Assembly (NCBI GenBank): GCA_018695085.1
Contig: JABHOU010000204.1
Span: forward strand, 1 to 5,174
Length of the DNA stretch: 5,174 nucleotides
Source of the DNA: Opitutia bacterium
Lineage (GTDB): Bacteria; Verrucomicrobiota; Verrucomicrobiia; Opitutales; Seribacteraceae
Reading direction: 5' to 3'
Shown here: positions 1 to 5,174 of the stretch, one piece after another
Numbering within the stretch: the first letter of the stretch is position 1
How the letters are laid out: every line of letters starts with the position of its first letter
The notes under the pieces: generated by a model
The model's database searches: none
Seen by the model: only the letters and a program-made list of their open reading frames with translations
Told to the model about the DNA's origin: nothing
Position numbers and translations under genes: made by a program

Positions 1-87
1 CAGATGGCATCGTGGCGAAACGCCTTTTCCTGACGTTTAAGAAATTCGTGCCGTTTGCCTGGCAAACCATTCAGCCCGCTCAAAGTC
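1..87. other. Leader region upstream of rpoN; possible tail of an upstream gene
   Basis: No gene can be assigned here. On the plus strand one frame ends at TGA 31-33 (QMASWRNAFS) and another at TAA 38-40 (RWHRGETPFPDV). The third (DGIVAKRLFLTFKKF) stays open to 218, deep inside rpoN. Either of the latter two loosely recalls the C-terminus of LptB, which is often encoded just before rpoN, but the match is too short to trust. A short hairpin GGCG-AAA-CGCC followed by TTTT lies at 14-28 and could be a weak terminator. A perfect inverted repeat lies at 53-67. A minus-strand ATG at 10-8 leaves open a divergent gene to the left. Confidence 0.3.
53..67. repeat. Perfect 7-bp inverted repeat before rpoN
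   Basis: GTTTGCC-T-GGCAAAC is a perfect inverted repeat with one central base, ending 20 nt before the rpoN ATG. A one-base loop cannot form a full hairpin, so a dimeric protein-binding site fits the symmetry better. A hairpin with shorter arms in the leader mRNA is also possible. It overlaps the alternative TTG start of rpoN at 55. The function is inferred only from symmetry and position. Confidence 0.4.
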
Positions 88-1644
88 ATGGCCAGCCAAT
101 CGCAAGGTCTTCGCCAAGTTCAAAAGCAGACTCAGAATCTAGTTCTGGCTCCGCAACTCCGGCAGTCTCTGAAAATCCTCCAAGTGCCTGCTCAGGAACT
201 CCGAACAGCCATACTTGAAGAACTTCAGACTAACCCGGTGCTAGAGGAATTGGCAGGAAACGACGAAAGCCTCGACGCAGAGGTGGTAGAGCAGGAGACG
301 CCCGAGTCGCCTGAAGACAATTCGGGAAACGATGAAATCGGCGAACCTCGGGATGGCGAAGTGGACAACGAGGTTGTTTCCGACGCCGACGACGATTCCG
401 ATCGGGAGTCGGCCGACAATCTCGAGGAAATGGACTTTGACGATGAATTCGCCGTCCTTAACGAAATGCAGGAAGACCTTCGCGAACATTACGAGGCGGA
501 GTACGAGGGAGAGGCACAACTGGCCAATTCGCAAGCCGATCAAAAAAGGCAGTTTTTCTTCGACTCGCTTGTTGAGGAAACTTCCCTTCAAGAACACCTG
601 ATGGGGCAACTGAAGCTGGCCGATGTTGCCGAAAACGAACTTGAGGCCGCTCGCTACCTAGTCGGAAGTCTTGATGAAAACGGATTTCTTTCAGCCCCTC
701 TTTCCGATCTAGCTCTCACCTCCGAACTCCCTCTTTCTGATCTGCAAAACGCTCACGCGACCCTCAAGACCTTCGATCCATTGGGTATAGCCGCTACCGA
801 TCTTAGGGAGTGCCTTTTGCATCAACTTGAGCAAAACGGTGAAGCCGAGTCTCCCGCCTATGTTGTCGTTCGTGATCACTTGGACCTCCTTCTTCGCCGA
901 CGCGTACCTGATCTTGCGCGTAAGCTTTCCCTTCCTAATGACAATATTCACGAACTGATCGAGCGAATCGCCGAACTGGATCCTGCGCCGGGGCGGCGAT
1001 TCTCCATAGATACTAACCATTCGATCTCACCCGACGCCACTGTGGAGCGGATTGGCGATGAATGGGTCATATCTCTGACCAACGATTTCATTCCCCGCCT
1101 TCGCATAAACAAGATCTACAAGGACCTCATCGCCAAAGGTAAGCTCGAATCCAAAGAGAAGGATTATGTCCGCAATCAAATGCGCTCTGGCAAATTTCTG
1201 ATCAACGCAATCGAGCAAAGGCAAAACACCATCGAGCGCATCACTCAAAAATTGATTGAGCGTCAAACGGAATTCTTCGAAGAAGGCGCATCCTCCCTCA
1301 AACCTCTCACCATGGCCGAAATGGCCGAGGAAATCGGCGTGCACGAAACCACCATTTCTCGAGCCATTTCAAGCAAGTACCTCCAGACTTCGCACGGTAT
1401 CTTCCCCTTCAAATACTTTTTCACTCACGGCTACGTCGGCAAGGACGGAGACCTCGTCTCCAATACGAGCGTCAAGGAATTGATTGGCTCCATCATCGAG
1501 AAGGAAGACCCTGCCAAACCTCTCAGTGACCGAAAAATAGTAGATATCCTCGCCGAACGAGATATGAAACTCGCTCGCCGCACAGTCGCCAAGTACCGGG
1601 AGCAACTAGGTATCCTCCCCACCAACCTTCGTCGTCGTTACTAA
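88..1644 (+). CDS. rpoN: RNA polymerase sigma-54 factor RpoN
   Basis: This is the alternative sigma factor that directs core RNA polymerase to -24/-12 promoters and needs an AAA+ enhancer-binding activator to open DNA. From ATG 88 it has 518 residues, in the usual family range. Residues 1-55 are the Gln/Leu-rich activator-interacting region (LAPQLRQSLKILQ, then LEELQTNPVLEE). Residues about 58-145 form a long Asp/Glu-rich linker (region II). The core-binding domain starts near residue 152 (QFFFDSLVEETSLQEHL). The helix-turn-helix is at about 407-430 (LTMAEMAEEIGVHETTISRA), followed by the FPFKYFF segment. The diagnostic RpoN box ARRTVAKYRE is at 496-505, near the C-terminus. A TTG at 55 would add 11 residues; I prefer the ATG because MASQSQGL begins where family homology normally begins. 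Neither start has a clear ribosome binding site. tsaB follows after 38 nt. All sigma-54 regions are intact. Confidence 0.98.
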   Translation: MASQSQGLRQVQKQTQNLVLAPQLRQSLKILQVPAQELRTAILEELQTNPVLEELAGNDESLDAEVVEQETPESPEDNSGNDEIGEPRDGEVDNEVVSDADDDSDRESADNLEEMDFDDEFAVLNEMQEDLREHYEAEYEGEAQLANSQADQKRQFFFDSLVEETSLQEHLMGQLKLADVAENELEAARYLVGSLDENGFLSAPLSDLALTSELPLSDLQNAHATLKTFDPLGIAATDLRECLLHQLEQNGEAESPAYVVVRDHLDLLLRRRVPDLARKLSLPNDNIHELIERIAELDPAPGRRFSIDTNHSISPDATVERIGDEWVISLTNDFIPRLRINKIYKDLIAKGKLESKEKDYVRNQMRSGKFLINAIEQRQNTIERITQKLIERQTEFFEEGASSLKPLTMAEMAEEIGVHETTISRAISSKYLQTSHGIFPFKYFFTHGYVGKDGDLVSNTSVKELIGSIIEKEDPAKPLSDRKIVDILAERDMKLARRTVAKYREQLGILPTNLRRRY

Positions 1645-1682
1645 CGGCCCCTACTTTTCAATAATCGGCGATATTCAGTACA

Positions 1683-2348
1683 ATGACCACCGTCGATACC
1701 CTATCCCGACACAGTTTGCCGCTTCTTATCGACGCATCCTCGCAAGTTCAGGTTGGAATCCCCGACTGCAACGGGTGGCGCAATCTCGAAAGGGAGGAGA
1801 AACCTGCCTTGGAATCTCTCTTTGTCGCGATTTCGAGATCTCTGGAACAAATCGACTCCTCAGCCACCGCGATCGATGCCATCCTGTTTTGCGAAGGTCC
1901 CGGTTCCACGCTCGGACTCCGCATTGCCGCGACGGCAGTAAAAACCATCCTTCGTGAAAACGAGCCTTCCCCCACCCTGTTCACCTACAATGCTTTAGAT
2001 CTCGCCGCTATTATGTCCAACGACTTCTCGCGACCCATATTGGCGCCTTTCAGGAAAGGGAAAAGATTACTACGCAGTCCCATCTCGAATTCCGCCATCG
2101 GCTCGATTGAGGTTCTCGAAGAACCCATTTCGGAATCACTTGCGACGGAAGCCTTTCACCTTCCCTCTCTTCGATCATGGGAAACCTTGCCGGAAGGGCT
2201 GGATGTCCTCGACTACGATATTTCCCTTATCGCGGGTCTTTCTGGATTAGCCCCTATCCTGCGACATGCTGAGATGCCGGAGGTGTTCACGCCCCTGCCT
2301 GCCGAGTTCCGCAAATGGAAACCCGCCCGCGACCTATCGCCTAACTAG
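1683..2348 (+). CDS. tsaB: TsaB-like tRNA threonylcarbamoyladenosine biosynthesis protein
   Basis: TsaB (YeaZ) is a non-catalytic ASKHA-fold partner of TsaD. With TsaE they transfer threonylcarbamoyl from the TsaC product to A37 of ANN-decoding tRNAs in the cytoplasm. The 221-residue product matches the family length of about 220-240. It shows the N-terminal phosphate-1-like strand LLIDASS (Asp17; the usual form is AIDTS) and the family signature EGPGSTLGLRIA at 71-82 (the usual form is GPGSFTGLRIG). A helix follows (ATAVKTILRE) and then the YNALDLAA strand-helix. The rest is divergent, and the C-terminus (FTPLPAEFRKWKP) sits where TsaB proteins usually end in a P-x-YLR-like motif. The ATG at 1683 is the only good start. 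No Shine-Dalgarno is visible in the 20 nt before it. It stops 6 nt before alr, so the two are surely co-transcribed. TsaD and TsaE are not in the window. Assignment rests mainly on the signature, size and fold order. Confidence 0.87.
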   Translation: MTTVDTLSRHSLPLLIDASSQVQVGIPDCNGWRNLEREEKPALESLFVAISRSLEQIDSSATAIDAILFCEGPGSTLGLRIAATAVKTILRENEPSPTLFTYNALDLAAIMSNDFSRPILAPFRKGKRLLRSPISNSAIGSIEVLEEPISESLATEAFHLPSLRSWETLPEGLDVLDYDISLIAGLSGLAPILRHAEMPEVFTPLPAEFRKWKPARDLSPN

Positions 2349-2354
2349 AATGTC

Positions 2355-3476
2355 ATGCGTTGCTGGGCCGAAATTGACCTTGCCGCCCTCGAGCGGAACC
2401 TAGGCCTGATCCGGGCCGCTTTGCCTCAAGGCATTCGCTACGTTTCGGTAGTCAAGGCCGATGCCTACGGGCATGGCATTCATCCCACCGCGGCCCGCCT
2501 CATGCAAAGCGGGGTCGATCTCTTTGCCGTGGCCAATGTTCGCGAAGCCACTGAAATTCGTGAAATGGGCTCGGGTTGGCCCATTCTCGTGCTCGGTCCC
2601 CTGTTGCCCGAGGAAGACCGATCCCTAGCCACTCACGACCTAATCGCCACCATATCCTGCGCCAATGAACTGGATCGCTTTGCGGCAGTTGCCCGAGAGG
2701 CAAACAAAACGCTGCCCATACACCTGAAAATAGACACCGGGATGGGCCGAATGGGGGCCTGGTGGGAAGACGCCGTGCCTCTGCTTCAAGACGCTCAATC
2801 AAGACCCGAGCTGAAACTGGAAGGTGCTCTCACTCACTTTGCCGACCCCAAGGACATTGAATTCACCGGGCAACAACGAAAAATCTTTCTCGATATCCTT
2901 CGCGAGCAAGACCTTCTGGGAAAACCCGATTTTCTCGTCCATGCCGACAATTCGTCTTCCCTGCGCACGCTTTCCTCCGAGGACCCCTGCAATGCTGTTC
3001 GTATCGGTCTCCACCAGTTCGGAATCGCGCCTCCCGCAGGTTCCCCTCTAGCCGATCTCAAGGTAGACCCCGTGTTCTCGTTTCACGCACGTTTGGCCCT
3101 AGTGAAAAATCTTCCTACGGGAGCATCCGTGAGCTATGGTCGGGAGTATGTACTCGAGCGGGATTCGCGCATCGGCATATTGACCGCTGGATATGGCGAC
3201 GCCATTCCCCTTCCCTGCGGAAATCGAGCGGATGTCCTTCTGCGTGGTCGTCGCCATCCCATCGTGGGACGCGTTACGATGGACCAGACCCTCGTAGACC
3301 TCACTGATGCTGATGAAGACCTGCAACCAGGGGAACTCATAACGCTCATCGGTTCGCAAGGGAGTGAAAGGCTACCGTTACCCGAGCTTGCCGCTCATTC
3401 GGAAACCTCCCCATGGGAACTCCTTTGCTCCGTAACCAAGCGCGTGCCCCGCGTTTACAAGACCACCCGGACTTAG
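2355..3476 (+). CDS. alr: Alanine racemase
   Basis: This cytoplasmic PLP enzyme interconverts L- and D-alanine, supplying D-Ala for peptidoglycan. The 373 residues fit the family (about 360-380). The N-terminal TIM barrel begins WAEIDLAALERNL and carries the PLP lysine K34 in the signature VVKADAYGHG. R132 lies in KIDTGMGRMG, H161 in THFAD, N199-S200 in ADNSS and R216 in VRIGL, matching the cofactor-contact positions of the family. The C-terminal beta domain carries the second catalytic base Y261 (SYGREY), the M309-D310 motif (VTMDQTLVDL) and the terminal Y368 (RVPRVY). All key residues are present, so an active enzyme is expected. The ATG at 2355 comes 6 nt after the tsaB stop. An ATG at 2350 is out of frame. 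No Shine-Dalgarno is seen, so translational coupling to tsaB is likely. No promoter is visible in the 6-nt gap. Whether it is the anabolic or only racemase here cannot be told. Confidence 0.98.
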   Translation: MRCWAEIDLAALERNLGLIRAALPQGIRYVSVVKADAYGHGIHPTAARLMQSGVDLFAVANVREATEIREMGSGWPILVLGPLLPEEDRSLATHDLIATISCANELDRFAAVAREANKTLPIHLKIDTGMGRMGAWWEDAVPLLQDAQSRPELKLEGALTHFADPKDIEFTGQQRKIFLDILREQDLLGKPDFLVHADNSSSLRTLSSEDPCNAVRIGLHQFGIAPPAGSPLADLKVDPVFSFHARLALVKNLPTGASVSYGREYVLERDSRIGILTAGYGDAIPLPCGNRADVLLRGRRHPIVGRVTMDQTLVDLTDADEDLQPGELITLIGSQGSERLPLPELAAHSETSPWELLCSVTKRVPRVYKTTRT

Positions 3477-3496
3477 CGAGGGCCGTTTAGCCCCTA

Positions 3497-4171
3497 TCAG
3501 AGGTCCACGTTGCCCTTCACCTTTTCAACGATGCCGTCTAGTTCGGCAATGCAGGTAGCTCGGCGGTCATAGGCATGCTGGCCGTCCTCGGGGCAACCGT
3601 AGGGTGACACCCAGCCCATGCCTTTTTCCTCATGTGTCTTGTGCACTTCGCGAAGCCAATCCGCGATTCTCTCTAAATTGGCGAGTATACGATTACCTTC
3701 TTGTGGCTCTTCATGCGGATTCCCGTAGGGGGCTCGGCTTACAACGTTGCCTTCCTCGTCCTTCGATTCCTCCCATGCAATCTCTGCCGTCTCGCACGAC
3801 TCCCAAAAGCGAATCTTGCCGAAATCCACGCAACCTTCGGTTACAGCTTGCGCCATAGCCTCGATCTCCGGTACAGCTACCTCGGCGAAGGATTCCTCCC
3901 CTTCGTCGCCATTCACTTTCTCTTCGGCATCCTCCAAAAGGCGAACCTTCTCGTCAAATGCTTTGGCAACTGCCTTTACGAACGAGTAGTTCACCTGTGC
4001 CTTCAAGTCCCCGTCGAGCATTAGGTCAACATAGTCGAATTCGAGTTCCTGAGAGCCTTGCGGGTCCTGCTTTTCGGAGTCCTTCCCATTCTCGGCAATG
4101 GACTTTTCCGGACTTAGGTCTCCTTCTTCTCGAATGGAAGAAGGGTCGGTTTCTGCATGTGGTTCGTTCAT
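3497..4171 (-). CDS. Hypothetical acidic soluble protein
   Basis: I do not recognise this 224-residue protein. The first 40 or so residues are low-complexity and polar (MNEPHAETDPSSIREEGDLSPEK...), likely disordered. A predominantly helical region follows (LKAQVNYSFVKAVAKAFDEKVRLLEDAEEKV) and then a second acidic stretch (NGDEGEESFAE). The C-terminal half has a more folded look, with aromatic and Cys residues (CVDFGKIRFWESCETAEIAWEE; LANLERIADWLREVHKTHEEKGMGWVSPYGCPEDG). Acidic residues outnumber basic ones roughly two to one. There is no signal peptide, membrane segment or known motif. Four cysteines are spread out and do not form an obvious metal site. ATG 4171 is chosen; a TTG at 4180 would add MFH. 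No Shine-Dalgarno is visible. It converges on alr with 20 nt between stops and appears to be transcribed alone from the promoter proposed at 4273-4301. The sustained open frame with folded-looking sequence supports a real gene. Confidence 0.75.
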   Translation of the reverse strand: MNEPHAETDPSSIREEGDLSPEKSIAENGKDSEKQDPQGSQELEFDYVDLMLDGDLKAQVNYSFVKAVAKAFDEKVRLLEDAEEKVNGDEGEESFAEVAVPEIEAMAQAVTEGCVDFGKIRFWESCETAEIAWEESKDEEGNVVSRAPYGNPHEEPQEGNRILANLERIADWLREVHKTHEEKGMGWVSPYGCPEDGQHAYDRRATCIAELDGIVEKVKGNVDL

Positions 4172-4191
4172 ATGAAACAAGAAGTTGAAAA

Positions 4192-4203
4192 TAACCTTGG
4201 TTA
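4192..4203. repeat. Short inverted repeat TAACC-TT-GGTTA
   Basis: Two 5-bp arms separated by 2 bp lie 21-32 nt upstream of the acidic-protein ATG (4171). In this position it would fall in the mRNA leader downstream of the proposed promoter and could serve as an operator. At this length a chance occurrence in AT-rich DNA is quite possible. A second odd palindrome, CCGT-T-ACGG, lies at 4214-4222. Confidence 0.3.
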
Positions 4204-4272
4204 AACTGTTGAGCCGTTACGGGCAATTTCTTTTGACCGTTCAGTCGAAAATCGAATTTCTACAATTTTTCA

Positions 4273-4301
4273 TTTATATTAACTGAGACCAGGAGACCCA
4301 A
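4273..4301 (-). promoter_or_regulatory. Candidate sigma-70-type promoter for the acidic-protein gene
   Basis: Read on the minus strand, TTGGGT (4301-4296, 3 of 6 to TTGACA) is followed after exactly 17 nt by TATAAA (4278-4273, 5 of 6 to TATAAT), inside an AT-rich non-coding stretch. Transcription would start near 4265, giving a leader of roughly 95 nt before ATG 4171. The spacer contains two copies of GGTCTC. A perfect TTGACA also occurs at 4317-4312 on the same strand, but no acceptable -10 box lies at normal spacing from it. Confidence 0.33.
4285..4298. repeat. Direct repeat GAGACC x2 inside the candidate promoter
   Basis: GAGACC-AG-GAGACC occurs at 4285-4290 and 4293-4298, an 8-bp period. 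It falls within the spacer and -35 edge of the proposed minus-strand promoter. Such a placement could be a regulator half-site pair, but the repeat is short and no regulator gene is nearby. Confidence 0.35.
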
Positions 4302-4303
4302 GG

Positions 4304-4421
4304 AATCACTTTGTCAATAAACATCCTCAGCAGATTTATTTGCTTGCACGGACTGGGTCGGCTTCTTCTTGGATGCCTTTGATCCCTATTTTCACTCAAT
4401 ATCTAGGTCAGTCCCATGTGT
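4304..4421. other. Non-coding spacer downstream of the right-edge gene
   Basis: I see no supportable gene between the right-edge gene's stop (4422) and the candidate promoter. The longest minus-strand frames here are under 45 codons and show no family-like sequence. No clear intrinsic terminator follows the TAA. The only inverted arms found (GGACTG 4350-4355 with CAGTCC 4409-4414) are 53 nt apart and lack a T-run. Confidence 0.5.
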
Positions 4422-5174
4422 TTAATGATTGGGCAAAGGAGCGGAGTGGCGGACGAGTGCAGAGGATCGTTGGTAGAGGACGTCGAAGACGGTTCCCGAC
4501 CGGACGGCTTTTCCTTTTCTGACGGCATCTTCGTCGATGGGAGTCTCAACCATCGTTACTTCCCGTACGAGCAGGTACTTGTCGGAGTAGTCTTCCAGGA
4601 TGCCCCATTCCTTGCAGGGGTTGTCGTTGGAACCGCTCTCCACGACTACATGTCGGCCACGATAAGTTTCGAGCACAGGTTCCCATGCGTTGGGAATGAC
4701 ACCAGTTAGGGATCGGCTCATCTCGGACAGTTTTTTGTCGGCGTTCTTGACGTCGGATAGGTTGCTTCCCTTGGTGAGGGTTCCGATGATGACGTTGAGG
4801 GACTGCCCGAAGGCATCGCGCACCATGTTGTAGAGGTTGAGGGAAGCGCGGCGTGCACGATCGAAGAAATTCGGGTTGCGAATACGGGTGAGAATTCGGC
4901 GCCGTTCGGCGCCGGCACGGGTGTCCTCGGGGGGGGTCGGACGAGCGATGCGAGTGAGTTTGTCGACCTCCGCTTGATGAAGGACGAGCGAGGATACGAG
5001 ACCCGATGCTTCTTTCCTGGGTTGGTCGTAGAGGAGTTCCAAGCCACTGGCGAATGGTCGAAGGACGCCGGCTCGCCAGAGCCCGTCGGTGCGCCGAAGG
5101 AATACGAGATCGCCCTGAAATTTCTTAAGGCATGCGTCTCTGGCACGTCGCTTGAGAGCGGCTCCGAGTAGAGC
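4422..5174 (-). CDS. Conserved-type hypothetical protein, C-terminal part (N-terminus outside the window)
   Basis: The frame stays open on the minus strand from the window edge to TAA 4424-4422, giving 250 visible residues. A TTG at 5042 could be read as a start, but coherent protein continues upstream of it (RRARDACLKKFQGDLVFLRRTDGLWRAGV, split here at window residues 9-37), so the true start lies beyond 5174. The order is a basic start, then a beta-rich segment (KFQGDLVFLRRTDGLWRAGV to GLELLYD, about residues 17-50). Next comes a charged helical region with AERRRILTRIRNPNFF. An amphipathic stretch follows (YNMVRDAFGQSLNVIIGTLTKG), then a second beta-rich segment (YRGRHVVVES to KYLLVREVTMVE, 4670-4545) and a polar tail. 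From memory it resembles a PVC-superphylum family of hypothetical proteins that often carries N-terminal membrane helices; this is unverified. No catalytic motif is visible. The gene is separated from the acidic-protein gene by 250 nt, so they are probably not one operon. Confidence 0.83.
   Translation of the reverse strand, partial: ALLGAALKRRARDACLKKFQGDLVFLRRTDGLWRAGVLRPFASGLELLYDQPRKEASGLVSSLVLHQAEVDKLTRIARPTPPEDTRAGAERRRILTRIRNPNFFDRARRASLNLYNMVRDAFGQSLNVIIGTLTKGSNLSDVKNADKKLSEMSRSLTGVIPNAWEPVLETYRGRHVVVESGSNDNPCKEWGILEDYSDKYLLVREVTMVETPIDEDAVRKGKAVRSGTVFDVLYQRSSALVRHSAPLPNH
4895..4914. repeat. Perfect tandem duplication of a 10-bp unit
   Basis: TTCGGCGCCG occurs twice back to back. Each unit contains the palindrome CGGCGCCG. 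It lies in the right-edge gene, in the codons for AGAERRR. Because 10 is not a multiple of 3, gain or loss of one unit would shift the frame. Confidence 0.9.
4929..4936. repeat. G8 homopolymer (C8 on the coding strand)
   Basis: Eight consecutive G on the plus strand read as C8 in the right-edge gene, spanning the codons of R-P-T-P-P-E. The frame on both sides is the same and looks coding, so this assembly has the gene in its full-length phase. Tracts this long are prone to slippage and to sequencing indels. Confidence 0.9.

Noticed and set aside
14..28. GGCG-AAA-CGCC followed by TTTT as a terminator of an upstream gene
   Set aside because: The stem is only 4 bp and the T-run short; mentioned in the leader entry but not called separately.
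13..30. Possible sigma-54 promoter (TGGC... GC) for autoregulation of rpoN
   Set aside because: The GG and GC elements are 6 nt apart instead of the required 10, so the -24/-12 geometry fails.
241..609. 122-codon minus-strand frame encoding a hydrophobic protein
   Set aside because: It is antisense to the acidic linker and core-binding region of rpoN; GAN codons read in reverse give Val/Phe/Ile-like codons, so hydrophobicity is a by-product.
3480..3493. GGGC-CGTTTA-GCCC hairpin between alr and the convergent gene, as a shared terminator
   Set aside because: Only four base pairs with a six-base loop and no T-run on either strand; too weak to call an intrinsic terminator.
3701..4024. 107-codon plus-strand frame with membrane-like stretches
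   Set aside because: It is antisense to the acidic-protein gene and its hydrophobic character is the mirror of Glu/Asp codons; the minus-strand protein is the more coherent one.
4312..4317. Perfect TTGACA -35 box on the minus strand
   Set aside because: No -10-like hexamer lies 15-19 nt downstream; the TATAAA box is 33 nt away.
4325..4400. Small minus-strand frames (19-39 codons) in the intergenic region
   Set aside because: No ribosome binding site, no family-like sequence and lengths expected by chance.
4350..4414. GGACTG/CAGTCC arms as a terminator hairpin after the right-edge gene
   Set aside because: Six-bp arms with a 53-nt loop and no T-run are expected by chance.
4416..4709. 97-codon plus-strand frame
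   Set aside because: It lies almost wholly opposite the C-terminal part of the right-edge gene and has no recognisable domain.
4718..5146. 142-codon minus-strand frame in another register of the right-edge gene
   Set aside because: It is dominated by Ser, Pro, Arg and Thr, typical of an off-frame shadow, and overlaps the better-looking frame that stays open to the window edge.

Overview
The window looks like ordinary chromosome from a Gram-negative-type bacterium. I lean towards the Verrucomicrobia/Planctomycetes (PVC) side. The reasons are the long acidic linker in sigma-54, the divergent TsaB, the lack of recognisable Shine-Dalgarno sequences at every visible start, and a right-edge protein that resembles PVC hypothetical proteins from memory. 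The lineage is an inference; no rRNA or other marker is present.

Layout. Positions 1-87 hold an unassigned leader with a terminator-like hairpin and an inverted repeat. A tight plus-strand run follows: rpoN (sigma-54, 88-1644), tsaB (tRNA t6A biosynthesis, 1683-2348) and alr (alanine racemase, 2355-3476). The gaps are 38 and 6 nt, so tsaB and alr are almost certainly co-transcribed, probably with rpoN. alr converges, with a 20-nt gap, on a minus-strand gene for an acidic protein I do not recognise (3497-4171). That gene is preceded by about 250 nt of AT-rich non-coding DNA (4172-4421) carrying a plausible promoter and short repeats. The right edge (4422-5174) is the C-terminal part of another minus-strand gene, whose N-terminus lies outside the window. 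It encodes a conserved-looking hypothetical protein with two possible small beta-barrel segments.

The three plus-strand genes do not form one pathway. They supply an alternative sigma factor, a universal tRNA modification and D-alanine for peptidoglycan, so this is a housekeeping cluster. I found no mobile element, CRISPR array, tRNA, rRNA or defence system. The less explained items are the two minus-strand proteins, two slippage-prone repeats inside the right-edge gene, and the repeat-bearing promoter region upstream of the acidic-protein gene.
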